Part shown: positions 48,645 through 62,139 of the stretch, in pieces
Numbering within the stretch: the stretch's first letter is position 1
Layout: each line of letters opens with the position of its first letter
Assembly (NCBI RefSeq): GCF_022539315.1
Contig: NC_066314.1
Location: forward strand, 57,831,543-57,895,542
DNA: 64,000 nucleotides
DNA from: Serinus canaria
Taxonomy: Eukaryota; Chordata; Aves; Passeriformes; Fringillidae
Direction: 5' to 3'
Program-made: the position numbers and the translations under genes
The notes under the pieces: generated by a model
Seen by the model: the letters and a program-made list of their open reading frames with translations, nothing else
Databases searched by the model: none
What the model was told of the DNA's origin: nothing

Positions 48645-50914
48645 AGAAATTTATTGTGGGAAGTTAGATTCTGTAGAAATCTTTCCTGAGATGCTATCCA
48701 CTCCAGTTGTTCTGCATTTTGATTTTAAACTTTATTTGCCAAGAAGGAAAAAGCCTCAATCATACTTCACATGCCTACTGCTAAAAGTTTTAAAAGTATA
48801 AACCAGAAGACAAAAAAATTTGTCCTCTTTCACACAGCAGCTAGGAAAATTTATTGCATTTAGTCCCTGGTAGCATCCTCTAAATTAAAAAGAAATTTTA
48901 AAAAATAGAAAAATAAAATGAAAAAAAAAGCAGAGAGATTTACTGATGTGATTAGGCGCAACTGCTTTTCTCAGATGGCCAACTCAAAAAAATAAAAATG
49001 TCACAATATGGGTTTGGCTTGCATATCTGTTAGCACTTCTCTGATCTCAGCAAAGCCAATTATTTCAGAATAAGGTACAAATTCTTTGCAAACTTGAAGT
49101 GTAAGCAATAGCTGTGAAGCTCTGGAGAAAAGAATAAGCAAGTCAATGCCTTTCCTAACAATGATGGGAGAGCTATGAGTCACATCTCTTCAGAAAGTCC
49201 TGGTGCCAGTCTGGTGTCACCTAAGGACATAAACTGAAGGACTATTCTCCACCTACAAGCTCAGGTCTGCTCTCAGTTGACTACAGGTCATTGCCAAAAT
49301 CTGAAGAGGACAAAATGCCATGGATCAATACCATCAAAAACTCTGCAGCATATGCAAAAAGCTCACATTTTTTGATGTCACTGTTTTGAAATAAAAGGAC
49401 AGCAAGGAGCCTGATGAAGAACAAGAGAAATATTTCAAAGAAGTCACCTGGCTCTACATGGGTTAACAGTGTTATACTGCAAGGCAGAATATATCTTTTG
49501 CTGAAATAAAAACAAGTACCTTAAAAATTACCCAAAGGACTCATGAAATGCTGGGTAAGTAAAGGATGCCACATGCAGAGGGGTAGTACAAAGTGTTCCA
49601 GTAATGAAGATGGACAGAAAAATCCCTGGGTTTGCCAGTAAAGGGGCTGTGGTTCTACCAGATGGCTGATGCCATTCTCAATTGATGGGAAACTCTGCCT
49701 TCAGGCTTCTTCTCCACAAATTGGTAAGCAGGCTGTGAAATCAAGTAAAGTATCTAGTTTGGCTTTAATTGCAACCCTTCCTGAGCAACTGCTTCATTAC
49801 TTACCTAATTACTGCTGAGCTTTTCTGTTATGCTTGTTAATTATATGAGTAAGTGCAAGGTGCAGCACTTCAGCCAGGAAAGGAAGATTCATTATCTAAA
49901 ATTTTAACAGACAAAACCAACATTTACATATTTTACCTTTCAGCAAGTGGTTTTTTTATTATCCACAGAAAATCTCTTGTAACAGCAAACCAAGACTGAG
50001 ACTACATTATGCCACAGTTTGCAGTACTACAGGCAAATCCCTCTGCTTTGACCTAGCAAGCAGCCAGTTGAGGAAACACTTTCTCAAATAATGTAAAACT
50101 GGTTTACAACAGAAAAAGAATAGTTAGGGTGAATTCAGATACTGTTGTCATGGAGGAACATGCTAATTGCTATGAAGCTACTGCACAATTCAGTGCCTCC
50201 AAGGAGGCATCTCAACTGGTCACAACAATTAATGAAGCCTTTGAACTATGCTAGGTGTTAGGCTGTGCAATGCAAGGCTCATTTCCATCAACACAAAAGG
50301 AGCACCGAGGAAACCTCAGTAACCTGATAACAGAAAGAGAAGCCCCATCTCTGGTCCCTCACAGGGCTGCTTCAAGGGAGCCTCAACCCCAGTGGCCAGG
50401 AGGACACCCTGCACCAGGCAGGGGTGGGATACCACCTATGAAAGCATGAGACCCGTTATGGAACAGAGGGGAAGAGTATTCCAGGGATTTATAAAAGGAT
50501 TTTTAATAGAGGAACTGAACGTGGAAGAAGTGAGGATGCAAGATGTTTTGTAGAAAAATATGCTCGGTATAATAGAGGGATAGGAGGGGGAAAAGGGGGC
50601 CAGTCATGTGTAAGCAGGACTGGCATCTTGTCTGGCATCACTTCATCACATCTTCACCATGGCAGCACCTGCAACTGCAGCAAGCAAGGGTGCACTTGTC
50701 AGTGTGTGATTCTGGTGAGCATCAGGCCAGACAGCCAGAGAGGAAGGTGAGTGGGCTGGGAGCCAGGGTGCACACAGCTGTGCTCCTGAGACAAACAGCA
50801 GATTCAGGAAATCCAGATCTAAGGCTGGAGACAGATGAAAAATTGCCTGCACCTGGTGAGGTAACACAATGCTTTTTCTTCAAAAACCACTGGCCTATGA
50901 AACTCTACAATGCC

Positions 50915-51270
50915 CATTCTGTAGGAAGAACAACTGGAAAGCAACCACGTCAGCTGTGCCAACTTTCACCATTTCACCGGGCAGTCGGGCATTGCTTTGG
51001 GGGCAACCACCAGGGACCACCAAAGAGACTGCCAGGACAGAAGAATGCATGCATAAGGGGAGAGGAAAATATGTTAATAATTTCAAGGAAATTATCATCA
51101 TGCATGTGTTTATTCTGGGAAAATCAATGAATATGTATGTAAAATATAGTATATAAACAGGAGCTTTTCTGTATTCAGCACACACTGCATTTTGGAGGAG
51201 ATATCCCCTCGTGCATGAGCAATGAGTGTTTCTGTCTGTGCTCACCCCTGAGACCCTGTGTGTACACATA
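50915..51270 (+). mobile_element. ERV LTR, plus orientation, polyadenylation signal decayed
   Basis: A TATA box (TATAAA, 51152-51157) lies in AGTATATAAACAGGAGC. It is followed by 'cagcacacactgcattttggaggagatatcccctcgtgcat', a text I associate with the R region of songbird ERV-K-like LTRs. Where AATAAA would be expected the sequence reads GAGCAATGAGTGTTTC, so the signal is mutated. A U5-like stretch runs to about 51270. The U3 includes 'gaatgcatgcataagg' and 'atatgttaataatttcaagg'. Neither end is fixed, and I see no target duplication or internal genes. Frames at 50606-51156 and 50895-51269 are artefacts. Confidence 0.6.
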
Positions 51271-52474
51271 AGTGTGTCATGTACACATCTACTGGGAATA
51301 CATTGCCAGCCCCACGGCTAGTCAGACCTTTGGGGATGGAGTTTTGGCAGCCTATTTCCTATTAGATAACTTAGGATTTAGGAACCCCTAGCAATAGGTT
51401 CAGCAATAATATATCTTGCAAATATATCCAAAAAGTTGGAAGGCAAACCCAGAGAAGATTTACTGATGTTGACAAAGTAACTGGTTACCTTGGAATTGAT
51501 TTGTGCTGAACAGCAATTGGTTTGTGCAAGGTTTTGTTCTGCAATGCTACTAAAACTTCTACAGGGAAAGAGTAGCTGTAAGCTGTGAAGCTTCAGCAAA
51601 GGAAATGAAATCAGCAAATCTTTCCCAAACTAGGCAAACAAGGGAGCTTTTATGAGATCTTTCAGAAATCTCAGGAATTCAGATTCCATCTGGGATTCCT
51701 GTGAAAGTGAAATTGTGGGCAATGAATGCCATTATCTTCAGACAGCTGAGTTATTAGCAACCATAGAAACTTTTTAATCCAGTCCTGAACTTCTGCAAAA
51801 TACCAGGCAAAAATTTAGAACTGAACCTGAAATGTGAATCTAATACCCTTGGAATTCATAGCTGGAGAGCAATGACCTGACCATCACCACAGAAGTCCTG
51901 ATAATTGTGAAATATGAACATGTCAATTCCTGCCAGATGAACAAATTAATAACTGACATCTATTACAGAACTGTAAAAAAAGTAGAAACTTATCCTATAG
52001 ATCAATTATTAAAAAATTGAATGGTGGGTAACAAAGATGTGGAGAGAGAGGAAGAAATGAAAACTGTGATAGTGTTTCCATCTTAATGTTCTGCATGCCC
52101 CTTATAGAACAATATGCTATAAAAGCAAGAAAGAATTGTTACTGATTGTAACAAAATTACAGTAGTGGGTCACCTGTTTTTTGGTTAGTGTATATACTGT
52201 TTGTGTATACAGTATAGTCACAAAGGGCCTCAAATTCTGATGCACCACCAGCCTTGCTGACTGTGTACAAAACATTCACATTAAGTGTAAGAAGAACAGA
52301 TTCAGGCAGAATTTACCCAGACTTGTAGAGCCCTGGTGAGCATGAACTACAGCATCCATATAGTAAGAGCTGCCCCTGGGCAACTTTGACAATGAACATA
52401 AAGTTGTTGTTAGGTCTGTTCTGATTTCAAAGAACTCATATACTTATAATCAATAAATATCAATATTTAAGGTG
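51271..52474. other. Gene-free stretch
   Basis: No exon or recognised transposon. The only structure seen is the inverted repeat TATACTGT...ACAGTATA at 52193-52216 with an 8-base loop. Confidence 0.55.
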
Positions 52475-52735
52475 TAATAAAAAATTCTAAACCAAACTAA
52501 AAAAACCCAACAAAACCCAAAAAACAAACAAACAAAAAACCCAACTAACCCCCATAAAATCCCAAACAAAAACCCCCAAAAAATAAAAAAACAAACAAAC
52601 CAAACATCCTCAAATGCAAACAAAAACCAACCAAACAAAACCACAAAAAACCTCAAACAAAACCAACCAAACCTAATAACCAACCAGCCAAAACACATAC
52701 CCACACCAAAGAAAACCACCACAAAACAAAAATCA
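52475..52735. repeat. G-depleted A/C-rich tract
   Basis: About 260 bases contain only three G on the plus strand (52616, 52687, 52711). The tract consists of A runs, CCC runs and ACAAAC/CCAAC-type words without a fixed period. The minus strand is correspondingly T/G-rich, with many GG and several GGGGG runs. This asymmetry gives the spurious Trp/Phe/Gly-rich 90-codon frame on the minus strand. Confidence 0.9.
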
Positions 52736-55700
52736 AGATCCCGCTTGTATCAATTGAAGAATGTTATCATGTGGACTGTGATTACCATGCAGAAGACAAT
52801 ACTTAGCAATGGTTCCAGATGGAGATGTCTCTGGAAAGCTTAATCAGAATTTAGACACACTGACCCTGGCAAATGGGCTGAGCTGCAAATGAGCACAGAC
52901 AGGATAAAGGCCAAAGGGATTTAACCCTTCCCCTACCTACAATATCTATTTGTTTTGTTTTGTTTTTTCAAGCAGCCACATGGGAGGAGCAGTAATCATT
53001 GCAGGGAGTAGTATCAAACAGATGCCAATGGCAGCTAGGACTCATCCCAGTATGTCTGGGAGCAAGGAAGCAAAACAGCTCTTCAGTGCATGGGTCCCTT
53101 CCCAGAGGGGTGAAGGAAGAGGGGACACAAAGGGGCACAGATGGAAAGCACTGCAGTATCACTTCTCCAGGAGTGGAGCAGACATAGGACATGATCACTG
53201 GGACCCCAAAGTCTAGCCCAAAGAAGTTACATTGCAGAAGTTTGGGAAAAAGCTGGGAGAACAGCTCTGAATGACCCCAGGGAAGCAGGTTGCTCACAGC
53301 ACCTCCTTGGAGATGCCATTTATGAATGGTGTTCCAAACTGCCTGGGTGATCCACAGGCTCACAATGCTCTGTGTGGCTTTTAGGGAGAAGACACCCAGG
53401 AAACCTCAAGCCCCTGAATTGTTCTATTGAGAGAGGATGGTAAATGAAGGCTGAATTATTTGAACTGGAGATAGAGGAAAACTGATATGATTTACTGAGC
53501 CTTTGCCAAAGACAGAACAGCAATTTTGTAATTTTTTTAAAAGTTCAATTTTCCACCAAAGGTATCTAACCCAGGCCAGCTGAAATTAAGTGCAGGTGGT
53601 CAAGAATAAAAAATGACCATGGCATGGAAGCAGTGAGGGGCTGTAGAGCAGATAACTTGGCAGAGTCAGGATGGGATCTGTAGAGGGCAGAACTCTAGAG
53701 GTGGTGAGGGCAAAGGAGACAGGACAGCAATGTGCTGAGGATTTTTCCTGCACAATACTTTCATGAAAGAGCAAACATTTAAAAAGCAGATGGGGAAAAA
53801 TAGTAGAGAGAGAGTAAAGACACCTCTCATATTAGTATTCAGAGATAAATGCTCACTGAATAACTGACCCATGTGCTTTTGATGTGGAAAACTGCACAGG
53901 GAGAAGAGCTTGCTGCCTGGAAATGACAACTAGAGATACTCTTGCCTATCTGCCAAAGAGAAGTCTCTGGCCCCTCTAAGCAGGAGGCTGCACAGTTATA
54001 CCCTTTTATACCTGCCACACCATCCCCTGATGACTATGAAAGTGGGAAACAAGCCTTGCAATCCCACCCTTGTTAAGGTAATTCCTATATAAGGCAAATA
54101 AAAAGTAGCAAGACACAAATTACCGAGTGCTTTGCTATCTATTAAATGCACAAATAATTTGATTTCTGAATTATCCAATGAATGCTTGTCAGTTATGGTA
54201 GGAACTTGAGGTCCAGACACTCTGCTGTAAGGAACATGGGCCCTACTTACTTTCTCTTTATGCTTATATCCTGATTGCAGGAGACCTATAGGCACAATGG
54301 TAACAGCTTCACATACCCTGTCTTTTTCCATCTGTTATCAGGATGCAGCTAAGGCAGAAATAAGTACATTTAAAGCAAATTTCATAAGTGAATTGTGGAA
54401 GATAATTTTTCCCTGTTATATGAGAAAGTATATCTCAACTGCATTTCACTTTGACCTGTCCAAATTATTGTTATGCTAACAAGACAGGCACTAAAAGCAA
54501 TTTAACCACAAAAATTGGAGGTATCACCACCAGTATGCCAGATGTTGATCCGTCACCTTTGGTAAGCATTACAGATTGTAATGAATAGGCTGCTACAAAT
54601 ACCCAAGCAAATTTCAGGTTAAATTAGCTTCAGACATGTCTAAAAATCCACCCATTCTCTCTGTACTGGTCCCACTTATAAAGCTGCTGACTCCCATGCT
54701 AAATAGGGAGACATTGCTACAAGTGCTCACTAAGGAAGCCAGAAGTGCCACCAACCTCCTTCCCCTCTGCTTAACATGAAAAAGAATTGCCCTTGATGCT
54801 CTCCATAGTTGTGTGCCAGAACAGAGGATGCAGATCACGTACACACATCGCTGGATTGCTGGGGATTTTAAGCAGCACTATTTTCCCCTGTAGACAAGCT
54901 CGAGTGGAAAAGCAGATAACTGACATTTTTCAGAGGGTCAGCCCTGCAGTTCCAGAGCAGATTTGAATTTGGGAGGTGCAGGGAGACCATAAAATGAACA
55001 GGAAAGCTGCTTTCAAGTTGCAGAATCTTTGTTTTGCACACTACACAGACAAATGCCCAACTTTCCTGCCTTTGGCCTCATGTCCAGTGACATCATCAAG
55101 AACAAACTGATGTTGAAAACCCTTCTTTAGGCTGAAGGAAGAAGAGATGCCAAACTGGTTGTCTGAGGACTGCTAGAAACTATTTTATGTAAGGGAGAAT
55201 GATAAGCTACATTAATGCAGTCCAACATAATAAAAGAACAATTTAATTGAAAATGCATTCCCTCAAGGAAAAAAAGGTCAAAATGGAATTTACTTGACCA
55301 GACATTATGGTGGCTGTTATGGTGACTAGGAAGTCTGAGATAAAAAGTGACTGTAACATATATTGACATTAAACCCTTTAATCAAAGAAACAAACACATC
55401 ATTAACAAGAAATAATTCAGAGTGATGGATAGTTATTATAGTTAGAAAGAAGGGAGATCTAAATCACAGGACAAAGTGGGAACTGTATGTGCCAGATGAA
55501 ATATTTTGCATTTTGGATGGCTGTGGTTTCATGCTATTGGTAAGATGTGGGAAATGAATTACACCAGATTTTATTTTACGAATGTTTTGTGTAGAAGACT
55601 GTCATAAGGCATGTGAGCCACTGAAAGCCTCAAACCAACGTGTTATACCTTCAGAAAATCCATTACTTGTGCCATTTTATAGAACACAAATATTCTTAAG

Positions 55701-57420
55701 TGTCCCTGAAAGATATGCAGTCCAAGTGTGGTGGAAGTAAATAGGTCTAAGATGAAGCTAAACTGATTTTCCCAGGGACTTAGCACTGGAATTGCAGTAC
55801 AAAACTCCTCATCAGCCAGCATAATAACTTACTCAGCCTTCAGCAATACGAGCACTTCTGCATCTCTTTGCGTTAACAGAGGCAAGAGCATAAACACTGT
55901 TTACCTGCTGCAGGATAACTGGTTCTGACCACTCCACCACCCAAGCTAAACCCTCATTGCATACACAAGTTGAGGCTGTAGCTTGACTATTATTTCTTTT
56001 TGGGGCAATATCAGATTCATCGATTCCCAGTACACTCATTGCCCCTGCACACACTGTTCCTCAGCACACCAGTGCTTTTCTTCCACCTCATGCCCTGCAC
56101 TGGCCAAAATTCCCAAATAGACAAGGTAGAGCAGCAGGGCTGCTTGTGCTGCTGCTGTCACTGAAGCCAGTGCCCGCCAGGCCATGCATGGGCTATGGTC
56201 ACACATGTTTTAATAGCTAAGCAATGTTCTGTTAGTGCCAGAAAGACTATAGAGATAATGTGAGAAATTCAATCAACTTTTCCTTACTTGGAAAAAAAAA
56301 TCTCAACCAAAAATTCAAAAGGATCTTTAGCTCTTATGGAAATAGTTTCATTTACAAAGGGGTCCTTTTGTTCAAGACCCAAACCACTTGTCACACATGA
56401 GCAAGGTTGATAAACACTGGATGTAAGAATCAGAGATTTGGAGAGATTTTACTCTGCTTTTTCCCTACTTGAGCAGTTACATAAAGATAAATTTCTATTC
56501 AACAAAAACTTAGTGACCTTTAATATGAATTGCCCTAGAGCTCTTAGGCCTTGGAGGAGATATCAGAAGTTAGATTGGAAAATAGCCTTCAGCTGGGAGG
56601 TCTGCCTCTTGCCAGGCCAATGATGAGCCACAAAGTAGGGGAGTGAAACATATGCCCTTGAAACATCAGAGTTCATCTGCAACACACTTCGTCACTGTTA
56701 GCAGCTACATTTTCTGCACAGGCCTTGAGTTTCTGCAGTGAGTTCATCCTACACCAGCTTTTGGGTGGGCTCCTCTCTCCCCCACCATGAGAGTGCTCCA
56801 TCAGCCCTTGGGACACCCCATTCCCTCACAATACCAACAAAACCTACCACACACATTGTTTCAAGGGTCACTAAGTACATACAAGGCTGGCATACACAAA
56901 AAATTCATCTCCAGTTCATAGGACAGCTGAGAAACACACACCCTCTAGGGCTTGATAGGGCTGAGACACAATAGCCCTACAAGACCAGGGGGGCACGCCA
57001 TGAAGCAGACTTAGACCTTTTGTCAGGAGGCTTCTTTCTCCAGATCCCCATAGAGCTGATTAGTTTTCCCCCCCAGAAAGCCTTCCTCTAGCTCACAAAT
57101 CCACCAAAAGAAAACCACACAAAAGGAGCATTTCAATTCACCAGGTGGGCCCTGAGACAGAGATTTGCATCTCTAGCAAGTACCACATTTAGCAGGGTAC
57201 AGCAATTTCACTCCAGAGCTGGCTCCATCCAGGAGCCCTGAACAAGCCCAGGTTTGCAGAAGATTGTGTGGACACATCTCAAGCCTGCAAAATCATCTAC
57301 CTAAGCACTGTACCTTCAGTCAAGGAAGTTGTGTAGGCTACAAAGGTTTGCTTGGTCCTGCCAAGAGCTTCTGGCAACCCCTCCTTTATTTTGTGGCTGC
57401 CTTCTATAAAAAAAGGTGAT
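52736..57420. other. Gene-free stretch
   Basis: Ordinary non-coding sequence with open frames up to 131 codons but no recognised domain, splice context or transposon. Confidence 0.5.
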
Positions 57421-57473
57421 TGTTTTGGGGCCTTTTTTTTGTTTGGTTTTTTTTTGGTTGGGTTTTTTTTTGT
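57421..57473. repeat. T/G homopolymer tract
   Basis: Runs of 8-9 T are separated by GGGG, GGG or GG, the same style as 15995-16020 and the complement of the 52.5-kb tract. Confidence 0.9.
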
Positions 57474-58283
57474 CAAGTGCAAACAGGAATGCTTCACATG
57501 AAAGACTATTTACCCTCATGGGGCTTGTGACTGTCTTGAGATCAAAGACTCCCAATTACAGGCACACAATAACATTTTCCAGCTTAATGAGAAGCAAAAT
57601 AAAACCTGGAATTCAAGTTAAATTACAATATTTTTTGAAACTAAAGATAGACATAGAACATCGTTTTGAAGTCTGCAATTTTAGTGTTGAAAGATGAAAT
57701 AAGATTTACTTAAAATGAATTAAACCCCTCAATTTATGGTCTTTCAGATGGCACAGAGCTAACCTATTTTATGTTCATCACAACTGGATGAAAATTTTCA
57801 CATCAGCAAAGGAGGCAGCAAATAATAGCAAAACATAGTTAAACACACAAGTTATGATAAACAAGAATGAACATAAAACAATATGGAAGTTAGAATAGAC
57901 AATATCGCCTTAAAATTTTTCAGATGCAAGGCATAAAAATAGCTACTGACCTGCATCCAGGTAACAACAACATCATCATCATCTTCCTGGAAGTAACCAG
58001 ATTGGGAATCAGTCTCATCACCAGAAGGACATGGGCCTGGCTTCCTCACAGCAGGGATTTAGCAGGAGAAGGTCACATCTCATCATCCAGGGCCTTGCCG
58101 AGAGGCAGGAACCTACAGTGCTGAAGATGGAGGACTGGTAATGGTATCCATTGGTGGTCTGCAGCACAGCCAAGGATGAGCCAGGAGCCACCCAGGAGGA
58201 GCAGCAGGAGAGCACGGCCCCATAGAAGCACAGGAAAGGAGCAGCAGCTCCAGGCTGAACTGAACTAAACTGACCCCAGGAGG

Positions 58284-58309
58284 GGGTCCAGCTGGAGGGT
58301 CCAGCTGAG
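58284..58309. repeat. 13-bp tandem duplication
   Basis: Two adjacent copies of GGGTCCAGCTG followed by GA or AG. Confidence 0.8.
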
Positions 58310-60486
58310 GCTGGTCCCTGGCATCATCAGGCCCATTAGGAATTTTCAGAGGTAGTCCTTGAGGCTGTGAAAGGCCCCAAGAACAGTACAGTTTACAATG
58401 CATGAGAAACTACAGAAGTAACAGTGTGAGATGGTTAGGGGACCTAAGGCTCTGAACCTGTGAACTTCTGGAACCTTCCCAGGTGTCAGTACTTACACTT
58501 AAACCCATGTAGCAAAACAAGGTCAAAAAGTCTGAATATGGAATAGGCCAACTCTGAAGTAAGTGTGGAATAAAGCAGATCAAAGGCCACTTGATACATT
58601 TGTATATTACATTGAAATTTTGGGGTTTTTTTGTTACAATGTCTCTTTTCTTCACACACACTGTATTTTTTAAGTACTATTACCGAAATGATGGCTCCAA
58701 ACGTCACTCCTGGTCTAAGTTCTTCTATTTAAAGCCATTTTCATACTTAACTCACTGCTCTTTTAAGTAGCCAACTTTAAAATGATGAATGTTTAGAAAA
58801 ACTAATGATTAGATTTCTTGTATTTCCAGCATGCAAAAGCATTGCTGCATTTAAAGGTGCTAGGAAAGAATATTTAACTGTTGTCAATAAAAAAAGTTAT
58901 GGAGCTTGTTCCCTTGACTCAGAACATTCAAATCCCATGGGTCCTAAAATAACTACACTTTAAAGTTCAGCAAGTACGTTTCTGACTAATTTGATGACCC
59001 ATAAGAAGAACTCAGATCAAATTATTGACTGACCTACTTTTTTGCCTGAACACAACATTATATACAATGGCTGTATGGTTTAACACATTCAGACAACAGT
59101 TATTTCCCCGAGGAGTTTGCAGCTCAGAAACGAGTAATTAGATTATGCACCATTTCCAAAACACGCTCTGCTCATTCATGATTAACCACACAACTGTGTG
59201 CATGTGCCTAAAATTCTGTTCTCTGAACTGTGCTCCTTCATGGGAACCGCTGCTCTCACATCAGCACCCTGCACCTGTGGTGGGGTGAGAGGAATCTGAG
59301 CCACGAGAGGAATTTTGGTCAGGAGCTGCTTTCAGTGCCCTCCTTTTCACCCTGGACTTCCACAATCTTGGAGCTTAAAGCTGTAAGAGAACAATCCCAA
59401 ATAAGAAGTCAATTAAGATGAAAGCAGAAGCTGCAGAGTCCTACAAAACTGTGGCCCTGAAACCTGTGTTTAACTTAATCCAGGGCACCTTCCCACTGAC
59501 AATCTTCTCATAGCTGCTGTTGCATCACGACAGCAAATTATTCTTGTTCATCAACACCAGCAAGAAACCTCTTGTGTTTAATCTTTAAGCATGACCTTTA
59601 AAGAGTCATAGTAAGACACAACCTCGACAGCCAGTGGGAGTTGGAAGCCTACAGTGATTACAGAATTGGAAAACTCTTGGGTTGCTCACAGCACTGTTAG
59701 ATCCTCAGATTTGTTACATATTTTACTGTGTACTTGCATCCTCAAGATTTTCAGTGAGGCACACACAGCTGAATTTCTCTATATAAATCTCAGTTTTGTT
59801 GGGACTCTGTATTTGACTCACACCTTATTCTGTAACCAAACCACAAGCTGCTTTTTTCTTTCTTTCAAATAATCCAGAATAATAAATTGGCAGAGTGAGT
59901 TCCTCTGACATCTATCTGGTGTTTCCATAAGACAAATGCATAAATTTTCTAAGAAGCTAATAAACTGCAAAACTTTCAGGGTTAATTAAAAGAGTTACTT
60001 GGAAAACCTCTGGTATTATATTCACAGGTTGCTGTTATGACCAAGTACACAAATTTGAGATAGAAAGAAGATTTTAAGTGGGGAGCACTGAAGCTATCAC
60101 ACACTACCTGGCCTTGGTCACTCCAGCTCTTGAGCATGCAGGAAGTGAGAATGTCCATGTGGTCCCAAGCTTTTTGGGCAGGGAGCAGTGTAGTTCCCTC
60201 ATGGGAAATACCAGAAAACACGGTGGCATTTTTGAGACACCACCAGGTGTGCGAGCAGAGCAACACACATACAGCAATGGCAGAGAACTTAGATGTCCTG
60301 GGAGCAATGCCTGATCTGAGGAGGAATTTCACCAGGATTTGCAGCTGGAAGGAAGGAGGGAACAGAAGTGGGGCCACAGCTGTGGCACAGATCTCTGGGT
60401 CTGAAATGCTGGGGTGGACACATGGCTGCACTTACACCGAGGACTGCAGTAAGTTACTCCAAGCTGGTGCCTGGAGCTGCCATGCT

Positions 60487-60522
60487 GAGAAAGGCTTAAC
60501 ACCTGAGAAGGGCTTAACACCT
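60487..60522. repeat. 18-bp tandem duplication
   Basis: Two adjacent copies of GAGAA(A/G)GGCTTAACACCT with one difference. Confidence 0.88.
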
Positions 60523-61244
60523 GTGATGGAGCCAGAGTGTTCAAGCACCACCACATTTTCAGTGCTTTACAATGTTAAGTGCAGAGGGATTTGAGAGATG
60601 AGGCTATAACAGAGACCTGACTGCTTTTAATAGACTAGCTTTTCACAAATTTTAGGAAATCTACCCCAGGTCCCCACTATCACAAGTTTTGGCTTGACCT
60701 TTGCTGCATACAGGTGCCACAACTTGGCACAAGTTACTCCCATTGCACAAACATAGTCTCATAGGATCTTCTCAAATCTTTAGAAAGCCTGAGAACAAAA
60801 CTGAAAGGAAAACTATTGAGAGTAACCAGTGTCACGGTAGGCAAATAAATAACCAAACCATGTAGAAAAGCAGCCTTGCCAAGGGAATTCATATTCTGTT
60901 CTCATAGTTGTTTTAAAGCTTTAAGAGGTGAAGGTAAACATTGGAATGTGTGAGTCCTGCACACAGGAATCCATCTGCGTGGGGCTTACAGGAGAACATC
61001 AGGATCAGGAAACTGCATTCCCAGGGGATGATATGTACGTGGGTTAATGAGCTCCACAGTGAGGAAGGCAAATATTTCAGTTCTTGCCTGCTCTTCCAGC
61101 AGTGTTAGACTGAAGCTCGCAGACTCGTGTTACCCCATGTGCTGTATAAATGGAATGGCTACATTTCTGGAGACTGCTGCTTGGAATAGCAATTTTGTGA
61201 AAATTCATCAAGCAAGTTGGAAGCTATCACTTCAGAGTCCTGAA

Positions 61245-61260
61245 ACGAGGGCGCTGGCGG
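61245..61260 (+). promoter_or_regulatory. CTCF-like motif
   Basis: ACGAGGGCGCTGGCGG shares its GAGGGCGCTG core with the vertebrate CTCF consensus around GGGGGCGCT. It lies in a small CpG-bearing patch of otherwise CpG-poor DNA. A second GGCGCTG occurs near 61284. Occupancy cannot be judged from sequence. Confidence 0.35.
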
Positions 61261-62139
61261 GACTACTTAGTCAACACATATGGCGCTGTGCTGTGATTTC
61301 CATTTCAGAGTGTACTAGCACTTATTCTCTGTTTTTCTCACAGCTGCTCACTCTCAGTGTTAGCACTCCCAGAATAGTCTGCTGGCATATAAATAGGGTT
61401 CTCCCTCTGCTGCACATGGCAGTGCTGCAACTGTACTGCTCTCCACTTAATTATAAGGTGCTGTTAATGCCATTAAAATAGTTCTGTGTCTTCCAGTCCC
61501 CAAGAGGCAGAGACACTACAGGTTCCTGGATTTGCTCATTCTCAGGGTTTAGGTAAAGAGTTGCATCCTAATTTAATCACCAGGAAAAGCAGTAAAAAGG
61601 GGGGAAAAAAGGCTTCCTGACTAAAAGACCTTACTAATTCAGAGTATCTAACACATCATTCCCATGAGGTTCAAAATGAGCACTCATTAAAGCAGTCTCA
61701 CCTGTAAAGGAGAGGTATGGTCTTCAAAGAAACCCTGGGTTTGGGCAGCACAGTTCTTCAAAGTCAACCTGGTGCCATGTTACCACCAGACCCTGACTAC
61801 AGAAGCGTTTCGGGCAGTGTCACATTTCCCAGCCAAGAGGGATGCTCAGCTCTGATGCTGCATCAAGTCTCTCTACAGTTTCTGCAGCCAAGTCCTGGTG
61901 CCTCCCAGTTATTTCATAGTTCTAAAGTGTTGCACACAGCCTCCCACATCATTCAGTTGGGTTCTTGGCTCTGATCTGCTGAGACACTGCAAAGGGCAGC
62001 AGTTGCTTCGCTTCTCATGAGGACAACATAGAAGTGCAGTGAGAGCGGCTAAATGTAACAGTGCCCCAAAAGCTGAGGAGGAAAGATGTGCTTGCATTTC
62101 TCTTCACAGAGAAAAGTAAGGCACAACTTCTCAAGGATA

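Larger units (their letters stand above)
43401..50914. other. Gene-free stretch, very AT-rich in its first 3 kb
   Basis: No defensible gene over 7.5 kb. It holds a 7-bp-stem palindrome (43424-43439), an A31 run, a TAAT-rich block near 43735-43800, a possible conserved block at 46560-46660 and a 12-bp duplication at 48621-48644. A minus-strand frame at 47576-47830 begins with a hydrophobic stretch and is discussed under findings; I do not call it a gene. Confidence 0.5.
57474..62139. other. Gene-free stretch
   Basis: No gene recognised. It holds a short CAT/AAC repeat near 57962-57985, tandem duplications at 58284-58309 and 60487-60522, a possible conserved patch near 59100-59200 and a CTCF-like motif at 61245-61260. 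Confidence 0.5.

Noticed and set aside
50606..51130. 174-codon plus-strand frame
   Set aside because: Its second half overlaps the U3 of an LTR and the sequence shows no known protein motif.
52450..52722. Trp/Phe/Gly-rich 90-codon minus-strand frame resembling a membrane protein
   Set aside because: A direct translation of the low-complexity T/G strand of the G-depleted tract.
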